Assembly: GCA_947259045.1 (NCBI GenBank)
Contig: CAMYKZ010000010.1
Coordinates: 1-64,000 of the forward strand
Length of the DNA: 64,000 bases
Source of the DNA: an uncultured Afifella sp.
GTDB taxonomy: Bacteria > Pseudomonadota > Alphaproteobacteria > Rhizobiales > Afifellaceae
Reading direction: 5' to 3'
Program-made: the position numbers and the translations under genes
In this document: one piece after another, positions 35,035-42,706 of the stretch
How the letters are laid out: each line of letters opens with the position of its first letter
How positions within the stretch are numbered: the stretch's first letter is position 1
The notes under the pieces: model-generated
What the model saw: the letters and a program-made list of their open reading frames with translations, nothing else
What the model was told of the DNA's origin: nothing
Database searches by the model: none

Positions 35035-35592
35035 TTATGTTGCCGCTTTCGGCAGCGGGATCGTACGGTGATATGCGCCGTCGAGATAGGTGAGGGGTTT
35101 TGCACCGCCGTGGAAAACGTCGCTGACGGTGCCGAAGAAAACCTGATGCGTCGCAGCCACAAGGCTTTCGTGCACGCTGCAGCAAAACACCGTTGCGCCT
35201 GATATGGCCGGTGTGGCGTTCATCGGGAAGCAGTCGATGTCTTCGAACCGGTCGCTGACATGGGCGTCGTGGCAGCCGGCAAACCGGTCTGCGACATGCC
35301 GGTGCGTCTGCGGCAGAAGATTGACGTGAAAACATCCGTTGCCGGCAACCGCCGCGGCGATGCGGCTGTTTGTGTTGAGGCAGATCAGCACCATTGGCGG
35401 GTCGGCGGACACGGAACTGAAAGCGCTGACGGTGGCGCCGCATCGGCCGGCGGGGCCGTCGCTGGTGACCACGGTGACGCTGCTTGCGACGCTGCGCATG
35501 GCGCGGATGAAATCGTCGCGCAATGGAGGCTTTTCATTTGCCCTCGAATCCGGTGCCACCAAATCCGGGGCCATCATTGTCTGAGCGCTCAT
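35035..35592 (-). CDS. Flavin reductase (FMN-binding split-barrel, HpaC-like)
   Basis: 185 residues from ATG 35592, which has GCAGGAGAACG upstream. It has the split-barrel flavin reductase signature: DDFIRAMRSVASSVTVVTSDGPAGRCGATVSAFSSVSADPPMVLICLNTNSRIAAAVAGNGCFHVNLL, then GDxHxxR-like HRHVADRFAG, and a C-terminal LTYLDGAYHRTIPL. It reduces FMN or FAD with NAD(P)H and releases it for a partner monooxygenase, here most likely the LLM enzyme. It is the first gene of the operon, and the LysR regulator is divergent 144 bp away. Confidence 0.93.
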   Translation of the reverse strand: MSAQTMMAPDLVAPDSRANEKPPLRDDFIRAMRSVASSVTVVTSDGPAGRCGATVSAFSSVSADPPMVLICLNTNSRIAAAVAGNGCFHVNLLPQTHRHVADRFAGCHDAHVSDRFEDIDCFPMNATPAISGATVFCCSVHESLVAATHQVFFGTVSDVFHGGAKPLTYLDGAYHRTIPLPKAAT

Positions 35593-35694
35593 TGCCGTTC
35601 TCCTGCGTCTTCTGCCGGGTTTCAACCGGGGGAGCCGCGCCAGCGCTCCGGTGACTGCAGTGTCTCATCTTGTTAAATATTTGAAAAACAAATA

Positions 35695-35708
35695 ATTATG
35701 CACATAAT
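35695..35708. promoter_or_regulatory. Candidate LysR operator (perfect dyad ATTATG-CA-CATAAT)
   Basis: In the AT-rich gap between the flavin reductase and LysR genes the sequence attatgcacataat is a perfect 6-bp inverted repeat with a 2-bp centre. A related tatgcaatta half follows. LysR regulators usually bind such T-N11-A dyads in the divergent gap and control both their own gene and the neighbouring operon. Confidence 0.5.
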
Positions 35709-35736
35709 ATGCAATTAATCCGAATTGAGATTTGCC

Positions 35737-36588
35737 ATGAATCTGACCGCGTTGAACACGTTTCTGGCAATTGTCGAGACCGGCAGCCTGGTTCGCGCCT
35801 CCGCGAAGCTCAATGTGACCCAGTCCACCGTTACCGCGCGCCTGAAACTGCTTGAGGACGATCTCGGCCAGACCCTGATCACCCGGCAGAAATCCGGCGC
35901 CAAGCTGACGGCGCCGGGGTACAAGTTTCTCCGATACGCCGAGATCATGACCGGCCTCTGGCAGCAGGCGCGGCAGGAAACATCCTTGCCGGAAGGCATC
36001 GAGACCTTGTGCAACATCGGTTGTCACATGGATCTGTGGCCGGGTCTTGGCCAGCTTCTGTTCAACGAAATTCACCGCAACCGGACCGATACCGCACTTA
36101 CCGTCTGGCCCGGCGAACAGTCGGAACTCGACCGCTGGTTCGGCACCGGGCTTGTCGATACGGCGCTGGCCTACCAGCCGGTCGCCCATGCCAACCAGAC
36201 GATTTACGCGCTGAAGCCGGATCGGCTGGTGCTCTATTCGACCCGGGCGGATAGCCCGATGCGGTTTGATCCGCTTTATGTGTTCGTCGATTTCGGCGCC
36301 GATTTCCGGCGTCAGCACGCGGAAGCCTATGCCGATGCCGGTGTTGCCAGGACCAGCTTCGGCAGCGCCGTGTGGGCGCTCGACCATCTTTTGCAAAATG
36401 GCGGTTCGGCCTATCTGCCGGAACGGCTTGGCGAACCGGGGCGGGCGGAAGGTTTGCTCTATGTCATCAATGAAGCGCCGGTGTTTGCCAGAAACGTCTA
36501 TCTGATCACCAATGACCTGGCGGTGGAGAACTGGGCCTGGCTGCCGTCACTGGTGGAGCGGCTGTCGAACCGGGTCAGTGAAACCTGA
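35737..36588 (+). CDS. LysR-family transcriptional regulator
   Basis: 283 residues from ATG 35737; a TTG at 35725 is less likely. The N-terminal winged HTH is MNLTALNTFLAIVETGSLVRASAKLNVTQSTVTARLKLLEDDLGQTLITRQKSGAKLTAPG. The rest is the usual two-lobed effector domain, here with a somewhat short middle (VWPGEQSELDRWFGTGLVDTALAYQPV). It is divergent from the flavin reductase-ALDH-LLM-hydrolase operon and is the obvious candidate regulator, with the operon's substrate or an intermediate as effector. Confidence 0.93.
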   Translation: MNLTALNTFLAIVETGSLVRASAKLNVTQSTVTARLKLLEDDLGQTLITRQKSGAKLTAPGYKFLRYAEIMTGLWQQARQETSLPEGIETLCNIGCHMDLWPGLGQLLFNEIHRNRTDTALTVWPGEQSELDRWFGTGLVDTALAYQPVAHANQTIYALKPDRLVLYSTRADSPMRFDPLYVFVDFGADFRRQHAEAYADAGVARTSFGSAVWALDHLLQNGGSAYLPERLGEPGRAEGLLYVINEAPVFARNVYLITNDLAVENWAWLPSLVERLSNRVSET

Positions 36589-36598
36589 TACCACAAAG

Positions 36599-36636
36599 AG
36601 AAAGGCCGGACGGTCTTGAAACCATCCAGCCTTTGT
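36599..36636. terminator. Hairpin between convergent lysR and a secreted-protein gene
   Basis: AAAGGC(36601-36606) pairs with GCCTTT (36629-36634), with an inner GGA/TCC, around a loop cttgaa. The T-rich end is short (tttgtctc). Since the two genes converge here, it may stop both. Confidence 0.6.
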
Positions 36637-36659
36637 CTCATTGTCTGCTATCATCGGGA

Positions 36660-37013
36660 TCAGCGCACAAAACCGACGAAACGCTTGTTGTAATTGCCCG
36701 TATAGGCGTTCATGCGGACATCGAAGATGCGGTGGCCGCGGACGGCGCGGAAACCATATCGGCCGCCATAACAATCATAGGCATTGATGTTGCGGTAGCC
36801 GTTCCAGCGCAGTTTCCGCTTGCCGAAAGTGCAGCTCAGCTTGCGCGGACCATGACCCCAGTGACCACCGCCGTGACCATTATGGCCACCGTGGTTTTGA
36901 TATCCGCCACCGATGCTCACATCGATCTGCAGGCTGCCGGCCTGTGCTGCCGGCTGGAAAGCGATCATTGAAACCGCGAGAGTTGCCGCGGCCAGGATGG
37001 TTGTCTTGATCAT
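36660..37013 (-). CDS. Small secreted Gly/His-rich hypothetical protein
   Basis: 117 residues from ATG 37013, which has AGAGGAGACGAC upstream. Signal peptide (TTILAAATLAVSMIAFQPAAQA), then a glycine/histidine-rich stretch (GGGYQNHGGHNGHGGGHW) that could bind metal, then a basic aromatic C-terminal part with two cysteines (KLSCTFGKRKLRW and NAYDCYGGRYGFR) that may form a disulfide. Similar small envelope proteins occur in Rhizobiales; function unknown. Confidence 0.72.
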   Translation of the reverse strand: MIKTTILAAATLAVSMIAFQPAAQAGSLQIDVSIGGGYQNHGGHNGHGGGHWGHGPRKLSCTFGKRKLRWNGYRNINAYDCYGGRYGFRAVRGHRIFDVRMNAYTGNYNKRFVGFVR

Positions 37014-37239
37014 TGTCGTCTCCTCTGTGTTCATGTCGATGGTGATGACACTAGACAATGGTGCTTGAACCGCAGCTGAGCCGGCTGTTCAGCCGGTATT
37101 CATGCGGGTTAACAAATAAATTTATCAATTATTACAGATAGTTAAAGAGAATATCTTTTCAGAAGATATGCCTCTGTTTTTCAATTCTCCCGCCTTCTGC
37201 CGTCATCGGCTTGACTCTTTTGCCCTCTTGTCCATTATA

Positions 37240-37254
37240 GAACAAAATAAGAAC
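37240..37254. promoter_or_regulatory. SOS box (LexA operator, GAAC-N7-GAAC)
   Basis: The sequence gaacaaaataagaac fits the alphaproteobacterial LexA site GTTC-N7-GTTC / GAAC-N7-GAAC exactly and lies 17 bp before the imuA start codon at 37272. It predicts that imuA-imuB are repressed by LexA and induced by DNA damage. Confidence 0.85.
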
Positions 37255-37271
37255 ATTGTGTGCAAGCCAAA

Positions 37272-38375
37272 ATGACCAAACTCGTTTCCAGGCATAATGA
37301 TGCAGAAAGCGCCCCTGCGGCTCAAAAGGACGGCGCACAGGCCGCGATCTGCCGTCTGCGGCACGATATTGCCCGTCTTGAAGGACGGCTGGCGCAGGAG
37401 GTGCGGCTGGAGCTTGATCAGCCGGGCGGTGAAGCTGCGCATGGCAGAGGGCCAGATACGGGGCCATGTGCCGGGCAGCACGCAGGGCCAGGCGGAGACG
37501 ATGCGCGAGCGCCCGAAACCATATCAGAAACCATATCCGGAACGACATTGCCCGGAATCACGCCATTAGGTGTTGGCCGCCTTGACGCCATGCTTGGCGG
37601 CGGCCTGCGGCTGGCCGAACTGCATGAGGTGCGGGCGGCGGAAACGCGCGACGGCGCTTCGGCGGCAGGGTTCGTCATTGCCATGATGGCGCGGCTGGGC
37701 GTGGCGGGCCTGGATGTGCAGGGCCGGGATGTGCAGGATCAGGGTGTGGCGGGCCGGGCGCCGGCGATCGTCTGGATCAGCGAGGCTGACGGGCGGCGCG
37801 AGGCGGGCGAGCTTTATCCGCCCGGGCTGGCAGCCCTTGGTGTGGATCCGGGCCGCATTATCCGCATTGCCGCCACACGCACCGCCGATGCGCTGTGGGC
37901 CTTCGAGGCGGCGCTGGCCTGCCGCGGTGTGGCTTTTGCTGTGTGCGAGGTGCGTCGTCCGGCGCGTGTTCTGGACCTGACGGCAACGCGGCGCTGCGCC
38001 CTGCGCGCCCAGACATCCGGCGCAACCGGATTTTTGCTGCGGCTTGCCGAAATAGCGGAACCGACGGCGGCCCCGACCCGGTTTCTGATTGCCCCGGCGC
38101 CGTCTGGTCCGGTTGCCTGCAGCACTGACCGCAGCACTGACCGCAACACAGGCCACAACACAGGCCACAACACAGGTCTGGGCCGGCCGGTCTGGCGGGT
38201 CATGCTGGAAAAGACCCGCACCGGGCGCGCCGGCCTGATTGATCTGGAATGGAATGCCGATGAACGATGTTTTGCAGAACCGGGACGCGCCGGCCGGTAC
38301 GGTACGGATCCTGTCGCTATGGCTGCCGCAGCTTCCCATCGACCGGATGGTCCGGGCCGGCAAAGCGCAGCCTGA
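37272..38375 (+). CDS. imuA: ImuA-family DNA-damage-inducible mutagenesis protein
   Basis: 367 residues from ATG 37272; GTG 37260 would add four residues. It is RecA/SulA-like: ICRLRHDIARLEGR, LGVGRLDAMLGGGLRLAELHEVRAAETRDGASAAGFVIAMMARLG, then PAIVWISEADGRREAGELYPPGLAALGVDPGRIIRIAATRTADALWAFEAAL and a C-terminal LIDLEWNADERCFAEP. ImuA works with ImuB and the polymerase DnaE2 in error-prone bypass of DNA lesions. It carries an SOS box. Long low-complexity repeats (NTGHNTGHNTG, near residue 320) are unusual. It overlaps imuB by 116 bp. Confidence 0.92.
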   Translation: MTKLVSRHNDAESAPAAQKDGAQAAICRLRHDIARLEGRLAQEVRLELDQPGGEAAHGRGPDTGPCAGQHAGPGGDDARAPETISETISGTTLPGITPLGVGRLDAMLGGGLRLAELHEVRAAETRDGASAAGFVIAMMARLGVAGLDVQGRDVQDQGVAGRAPAIVWISEADGRREAGELYPPGLAALGVDPGRIIRIAATRTADALWAFEAALACRGVAFAVCEVRRPARVLDLTATRRCALRAQTSGATGFLLRLAEIAEPTAAPTRFLIAPAPSGPVACSTDRSTDRNTGHNTGHNTGLGRPVWRVMLEKTRTGRAGLIDLEWNADERCFAEPGRAGRYGTDPVAMAAAASHRPDGPGRQSAA

Positions 38376-39924
38376 CCGGCCATTTGCCGTCTTTGGCAGC
38401 ATCAGGAATGCGCTGCGGCTGACGGCGGTGAGCGCTGCGGCGGCCATTCTTGGCGTGCGGCCCGGTCAAAGCCTGGCCGATGCGCGCGGCGCCGTGCCCG
38501 GCCTGGATGTGCACGAGGCCGATGACCAGGCCGACCGGGATTTTCTGGAAGTGATTGCCAATTGGTGCGACCGCTACACGCCGCTGGTCTCATTGGACAC
38601 GGCCCTGGAAACCGGCCCTGACGGGCTGTTTCTGGATATTTCCGGCTGCGCCCATCTGTTTGCCGGCCCTGGTGGGCCGGGCGGGGCCGATCCGGCGCGT
38701 CATGGAGAAATGCGGCTTGCCGCCGATCTTCAGACGCGGCTGACGGACCGGGGTATTGAGGCGCGCATCGCCATTGCCGCCACACCCGGTGCTGCATGGG
38801 CGCTTTCGCATTTCGGCGGCGGCGAGCCGGTCTCTCTGGCAGCCGGTGAGGAACGCCAGGCGCTGGCCGGTCTGCCGGTTGCAGCGCTCAGGCTTGAGGC
38901 GGAACAGACGGCCCTTCTGGAGCGGCTTGGCCTGAAGCGCATCGGCCAGCTTGTCGGCCAGCCGCGGGCGCCGCTGGCATCCCGCTTCGGCCTGTCGCTG
39001 GTGCGCCGCCTCGATCAGGCGCTGGGGTTTGAGGATGAGCCCCTGTCGCCGCGCCTGCCAACGCCGGCGCTTTTTGCCGAGCGCCGGTTCGCTGAGCCGG
39101 TCAGTGATCAGGCCGCCGTGGCGGCAACGGTCAGGTCGCTCGCTCAAGGGCTGGCCGCAAGCCTGGAGCGGCAGGGCAAGGGCGCGCGCCATCTGGAACT
39201 TGTGATGTTCCGGGCCGATGGCGGGGTCGTGCGTACGGCGGTGGCAACCTCCAGGCCAAGCCGCAATGCACAGGATCTGGCCGGCCTGTTTCGCGAACGG
39301 CTGGACGGGCTGGGCGAACGGCTTGATACCAGCCTCGGCTTCGATGCCGGGACGGGGCTCGACATGATCAAGCTTGCGGTGGTTGAGGCGGAAACTCTCG
39401 ATGCGGCGCAGGTGGACCTGTCCGGCAATACGGATGTGACGGCCGACTTCGATCAGCTTGTCGACCGGATCGGGGCAAGGCTGGGAGCGGCCCGGGTGAC
39501 CCGCCTGGTGCCGGCCGACAGTCATATTCCCGAACAGGCGTTTCAACTCCCGCCCATGGTGCAGGCGGATGCCCGTGCCGCACAATGGCCGGTAGCGGCG
39601 GTTTTCGATCCGGCATTGCCGGAGCGGCCGGTGACCTTGTTCGACCGGCCCGAACCGGTCGATGTGCTGGCCGATGTACCGGAAGGGCCGCCATCGAAAT
39701 TCCGCTGGCGGCGGGTTCTGTATGATGTCGTGCGGGCAGACGGGCCGGAGCGGATTGCGCCGGAATGGTGGCTGGACGGGCAAACCGGCGCGCACAGCAC
39801 CCTGACGCGGGATTATTACCGGGTGGAAGACCGGCAGGGGCGGCGCTACTGGCTTTACCGCGACGGGCTTTACGAGCGCGAAACCACGCAGCCCGGCTGG
39901 TACCTGCACGGATTGTTTGCCTGA
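38260..39924 (+). CDS. imuB: ImuB, Y-family DNA polymerase-like protein
   Basis: 554 residues from ATG 38260 (MNDVLQN). Y-family polymerase fold with the ImuB start TVRILSLWLPQLPIDRMVRAGK and motif LDTALETGPDGLFLDISGCAHLFAGPGGPG; like other ImuB proteins it lacks the full set of catalytic acidic residues and is thought to act as an adaptor, not a polymerase. The C-terminus ends with the usual ..RDYYRVEDRQGRRYWLYRDGLYERETTQPGWYLHGLFA. It overlaps imuA and shares its SOS box. The usual third gene, dnaE2, does not follow here. Confidence 0.93.
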   Translation: MNDVLQNRDAPAGTVRILSLWLPQLPIDRMVRAGKAQPDRPFAVFGSIRNALRLTAVSAAAAILGVRPGQSLADARGAVPGLDVHEADDQADRDFLEVIANWCDRYTPLVSLDTALETGPDGLFLDISGCAHLFAGPGGPGGADPARHGEMRLAADLQTRLTDRGIEARIAIAATPGAAWALSHFGGGEPVSLAAGEERQALAGLPVAALRLEAEQTALLERLGLKRIGQLVGQPRAPLASRFGLSLVRRLDQALGFEDEPLSPRLPTPALFAERRFAEPVSDQAAVAATVRSLAQGLAASLERQGKGARHLELVMFRADGGVVRTAVATSRPSRNAQDLAGLFRERLDGLGERLDTSLGFDAGTGLDMIKLAVVEAETLDAAQVDLSGNTDVTADFDQLVDRIGARLGAARVTRLVPADSHIPEQAFQLPPMVQADARAAQWPVAAVFDPALPERPVTLFDRPEPVDVLADVPEGPPSKFRWRRVLYDVVRADGPERIAPEWWLDGQTGAHSTLTRDYYRVEDRQGRRYWLYRDGLYERETTQPGWYLHGLFA

Positions 39925-39936
39925 GTGTGTACTGTC

Positions 39937-40227
39937 CTATCCGGCGATCCGGTTCATTGCGGCAGCCAGTTTGGTATCCAGCTCGGTCAGCCCGCCGGCG
40001 TCGTGGGTTGAAAGCGTGACGTCGACGCGCTTGTAGACGTTGAACCATTCCGGATGATGGTCCATCTTCTCCGCCATCAGCGCGACCCGGGTCATGAAAC
40101 CGAATGCTTCGTTGAAATTGCGGAATGTGAAGGTCTTTGTAATCGCGTCGCGGCCGTCAACATCATCCCAGCCGTCAAGGCTGTCCAGCGCTTCGCGGCG
40201 CGCATCAGCAGTCAGTTTTTCAGCCAT
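39937..40227 (-). CDS. phhB: 4a-hydroxytetrahydrobiopterin dehydratase (pterin-4a-carbinolamine dehydratase)
   Basis: 96 residues. It dehydrates the 4a-hydroxy pterin made by aromatic amino-acid hydroxylases and recycles the pterin cofactor. Signature: [56 protein letters not shown], with the active-site HHPEW. GGAGGA lies 8 nt before the ATG. No phenylalanine hydroxylase is in the window. Its ATG overlaps head to head with the start of the phosphatase gene on the other strand. Confidence 0.95.
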   Translation of the reverse strand: MAEKLTADARREALDSLDGWDDVDGRDAITKTFTFRNFNEAFGFMTRVALMAEKMDHHPEWFNVYKRVDVTLSTHDAGGLTELDTKLAAAMNRIAG

Positions 40228-40711
40228 GTCTCATCCTCCATCACCGGTTTCGTCTATTCTGACCTTGTGTCTCGGTAATATATGCCGATCGCCGATGGCG
40301 GAAGGGCTGTTGCGCGCACGTTTTTCTGAAGCGGGGCTGATGATTGAGGTGGATTCGGCGGGAACCGGCGGCTGGCATATCGGCGACCCGCCGGATCCGC
40401 GCACCATCGAGATGGCGCGCCGCAACAATATCGACGTCAGCGGCCTGCGCGGCCGCCGGTTATCGCCGGACGATTTCCACCGTTTTGACCTGATCCTGGC
40501 GATGGATGGCCGCAACGTTTCCGATGCTATGGCCATCAGGCCGGAAGGTGGCGCTGCCGACGTCCGGCTTTTCCTTGATTACGCGACAGGCGATTCCGCT
40601 GATGTGCCCGATCCCTATTATGGCAATGCCGGACAGTTTCAGATCCTGTTCGATACGTTGGATCAGGCAGTCGGCAAGCTGATCCACCGGCTTCAGGCGG
40701 CAAGCGGATAG
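40226..40711 (+). CDS. Low-molecular-weight protein-tyrosine phosphatase
   Basis: 161 residues. The catalytic P-loop [13 protein letters not shown] (C-x5-R-S) is at residues ~15-27, and the general acid aspartate sits in the C-terminal VPDPYYG. The ATG at 40226 overlaps the phhB ATG on the opposite strand (CATG); the only other in-frame start, a TTG inside the P-loop strand, would truncate the protein. No strong Shine-Dalgarno is visible. Its last 19 bp overlap the convergent thpR gene. Role likely in phosphotyrosine or arsenate-related signalling, not determinable here. Confidence 0.9.
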   Translation: MSHPPSPVSSILTLCLGNICRSPMAEGLLRARFSEAGLMIEVDSAGTGGWHIGDPPDPRTIEMARRNNIDVSGLRGRRLSPDDFHRFDLILAMDGRNVSDAMAIRPEGGAADVRLFLDYATGDSADVPDPYYGNAGQFQILFDTLDQAVGKLIHRLQAASG

Positions 40712-41229
40712 GCTTCCTCGACAATATACGGGCCGCCGCCTTTGGAGGCGCGTGACGATAACAGCACGAAGCGGCCGACCGGGAAGGGTGGCGACCGGAA
40801 GCCACCCCGCAGGGCAAGATAATTCGCCACATCCGCCGAGGTTGCGCCCCTGACCCGCGCCAGCGTGACATGGGGGGCGAATTTCCGCCGTTCCGGCGCC
40901 AGGCCAATCCGCTGCATGCGCCGTTCAAGTTCGGCCTGAAGTTCCGCAAGCTCCGGCTTCATGGTCACGCCGGCCCAGACGGAATGGGGCCGGCGGCCAC
41001 CGAATGACCCAAGGCCGTTCAGTTCGACGGAAAAACACGGTCGGCTCACCTGATCTAGCGCATCGGCCACATCATCGGCGGTGCGTTCGTCGACATCGCC
41101 GATAAACCGCAGGGTGATGTGAAAATTCTCAGAATCGATCCAGCGGGCGCCATGCAGGCCACCGCGCAGAAGCGAAAGGGAAAAGACGATATCGGCTGGC
41201 AGTTCCAGCGCTGTGAAGAGACGAGGCAT
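40693..41229 (-). CDS. thpR: RNA 2',3'-cyclic phosphodiesterase
   Basis: 178 residues from ATG 41229 (MPRLFTALELP). The 2H phosphoesterase fold shows both HxT/S motifs: NFHITLRFIGDV (~45) and FAPHVTLARVRG (~125). The family (formerly 2'-5' RNA ligase LigT) opens 2',3'-cyclic phosphates on RNA ends. Nothing in the context points to a specific substrate. Confidence 0.92.
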   Translation of the reverse strand: MPRLFTALELPADIVFSLSLLRGGLHGARWIDSENFHITLRFIGDVDERTADDVADALDQVSRPCFSVELNGLGSFGGRRPHSVWAGVTMKPELAELQAELERRMQRIGLAPERRKFAPHVTLARVRGATSADVANYLALRGGFRSPPFPVGRFVLLSSRASKGGGPYIVEEAYPLAA

Positions 41230-41390
41230 GATCTTATCCTCCCGAATCAACACAGTAAAAATAGCACAGACCTTGTAAAATTCATCTCAATTTTCGACTC
41301 GAATCGAATTCTGATTAACAAAATATATCGATCTTGAAACACCGGAAATATCATCCCGGAAGACAAAAGTGAGACAAAAGCGGAGACAAA

Positions 41391-41417
41391 GAAAAGGCCG
41401 GCTTTTCAGCCGGCCTA
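41391..41417 (-). terminator. Rho-independent terminator (minus strand)
   Basis: AGGCCGGC-TGAAAA-GCCGGCCT forms a 7-8 bp GC-rich stem, followed on the minus strand by TTTTCTTT. It would end a leftward transcript starting in the 41.4-41.6 kb gap. Confidence 0.75.
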
Positions 41418-41537
41418 AGGGGATACCTCTGGGGGATTGAACCATACTTGGAACATATCAAACCGGCCTTGCTAAGGGCTTCGGGGGGCTGGGGGGCTGA
41501 AAACCGTTACCCTTTCGCGCCGCCGGTTCGTGAGGCA
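41391..41537 (-). ncRNA. Candidate small RNA on the minus strand
   Basis: The hairpin at 41396-41417 followed on the minus strand by TTTTCTTTG has terminator form, but no minus-strand gene ends here; the nearest minus gene upstream (42091-42627) is separated by a plus-strand gene. A plausible -10 (TATATT, 41544-41549) with TTCGTC 18 bp upstream would start a transcript near 41537, giving ~147 nt. It contains two C6 blocks (CAGCCCCCCAGCCCCCC) that could be single-stranded seed regions. Inference only. Confidence 0.35.
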
Positions 41538-41717
41538 ACAATGAATATATGGAGAGGCAGCATGGCGGACGAAGGGCTGAATTTTGGCGAAATTAAGATA
41601 AATCATTAACCTGCCTGACGATAAAATCCAAGCCATCAGGGGGTTGCGCACTGCACCTTGGTTCAGGCTATGATGTCTTGCAAATCCGGTGAGCCGGGTC
41701 ACGAACAGGAGGCGCGC

Positions 41718-42101
41718 TTGAGCGAATCTGAAGACTGGTCTTCCCCGCGGCTGCGAGGGTCCGCAGCCCAGCCGATGAACGGGCAAAAACACGTGCCGAA
41801 AATGGTGACCTTCGACCGGCACGAACTCAGCGTGATCCTGCGCGTCTATGGCCACAAGGTCGCCGATGGCGAATGGCGTGATTACGCGATCGATCATCTC
41901 GATGATAAAGCAGTGTTTTCCATCTTCCGCCGGTCCAGCGAATTTCCGATCTACCGTGTCGAAAAGATCCCGGCGCTGGCCCGAAAACAGGGCCAGTACA
42001 ACATTGTTGCAGCCTCTGGCGCGATCCTGAAACGGGGCCGCGATCTGGCCAGGGCGCTGAGCGTCCTGGACAAACCGAAACTGCGGCTCGTCAGCGGCTG
42101 A
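41718..42101 (+). CDS. DUF2794 family protein
   Basis: 127 residues. The TTG at 41718 has AGGAGG 5-6 nt upstream and is preferred to the longer open frame from 41658. The conserved part is VTFDRHELSVILRVYGHKVADGEWRDYAIDHLDDKAVFSIFRRSSEFPIYRVEKIPALARKQGQYNIVAASGAILKRGRDLARALSVLDKPKLRLV, typical of DUF2794, an alphaproteobacterial family of unknown function. Its end overlaps the convergent GNAT gene by 11 bp. Confidence 0.88.
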   Translation: MSESEDWSSPRLRGSAAQPMNGQKHVPKMVTFDRHELSVILRVYGHKVADGEWRDYAIDHLDDKAVFSIFRRSSEFPIYRVEKIPALARKQGQYNIVAASGAILKRGRDLARALSVLDKPKLRLVSG

Positions 42102-42627
42102 TTTCATCCGGCGCGGTGGTATTGCCGGCGCCCAGCTGACGCTGCATCAGCACGGTGTCGAGCCAGCGCTGATGCTTGTATCCGGATCCTTCTATCGTGC
42201 CGATCCGGCGGAAACCCAGTGTCTCGTGCAGACCGACGGATGCAGCGTGGGTGCTGCCGTCGCCGATCACGGCGATCATCTGCCTGAAGCCTGCCTGCTC
42301 GCAATCGGTAATGATTTGCTCCAGAAGCGCACGGCCGACGCCGCTGCGCCTGGCATCGTCTGCAACATAGACTGCATTTTCGACAGTGAACCGATAGGCC
42401 GGACGCGGCCGGTACGGGCCGGCATAGGCGTAGCCGATAATCGCGTGATCGCGCTCGGCGACGCGATAGGGATATCCCTGCTCTCTCAGCGCGCGCCAGC
42501 GGCGGACCATTTCGTCGAGGCCGGGCGGTTCCAGTTCATAGGATGCGGTGCCGGTCAGTACGGCATCTGCATAGATCGCGGTAATGGCCGCAAAATCGGC
42601 TTCCACCGCATGGCGGATATTGATCAT
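42091..42627 (-). CDS. GNAT N-acetyltransferase, phosphinothricin acetyltransferase-like
   Basis: 178 residues from ATG 42627. It has the Pat/Bar-like layout: IRHAVEADFAAITAIYADAVLTGTASYELEPPGLDEMVRRWRALREQGYPYRVAE, GYAYAGPYRPRPAYRFTVENAVYV, then the acetyl-CoA loop RSGVGRALLEQIITDCEQAGFRQMIAVIGDGSTHAASVGLHETLGFRRIG. Members of this group acetylate small amines such as methionine sulfoximine, methionine sulfone or phosphinothricin. The true substrate is unknown. Confidence 0.88.
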   Translation of the reverse strand: MINIRHAVEADFAAITAIYADAVLTGTASYELEPPGLDEMVRRWRALREQGYPYRVAERDHAIIGYAYAGPYRPRPAYRFTVENAVYVADDARRSGVGRALLEQIITDCEQAGFRQMIAVIGDGSTHAASVGLHETLGFRRIGTIEGSGYKHQRWLDTVLMQRQLGAGNTTAPDEISR

Positions 42628-42658
42628 TGCGCCACCATAAAGCCAAAAGCACAAATGA

Positions 42659-42685
42659 AAACGCCCCGCACGAAGCGGGGCGTTT
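42659..42685 (-). terminator. Rho-independent terminator of the Bax-inhibitor gene
   Basis: AAACGCCCCGC (42659-42669) pairs with GCGGGGCGTTT (42675-42685) around ACGAA. Read leftwards, the stem is followed by TTTTCATTTG. It lies 22 bp after the stop of the 42707-43444 gene. Confidence 0.85.
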
Positions 42686-42706
42686 CACTCAGTCTGGACC
42701 GAAATC

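Larger units (their letters stand above)
41230..41717. other. 488-bp non-coding region with terminator-like hairpin and possible sRNA
   Basis: No credible protein gene is seen. It holds an AT-rich stretch (41250-41340) that should contain the thpR promoter, a strong hairpin at 41396-41417, C-rich and G-rich blocks, and the ribosome binding site AGGAGG of the DUF2794 gene at its right end. See the separate sRNA and terminator entries. Confidence 0.6.
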
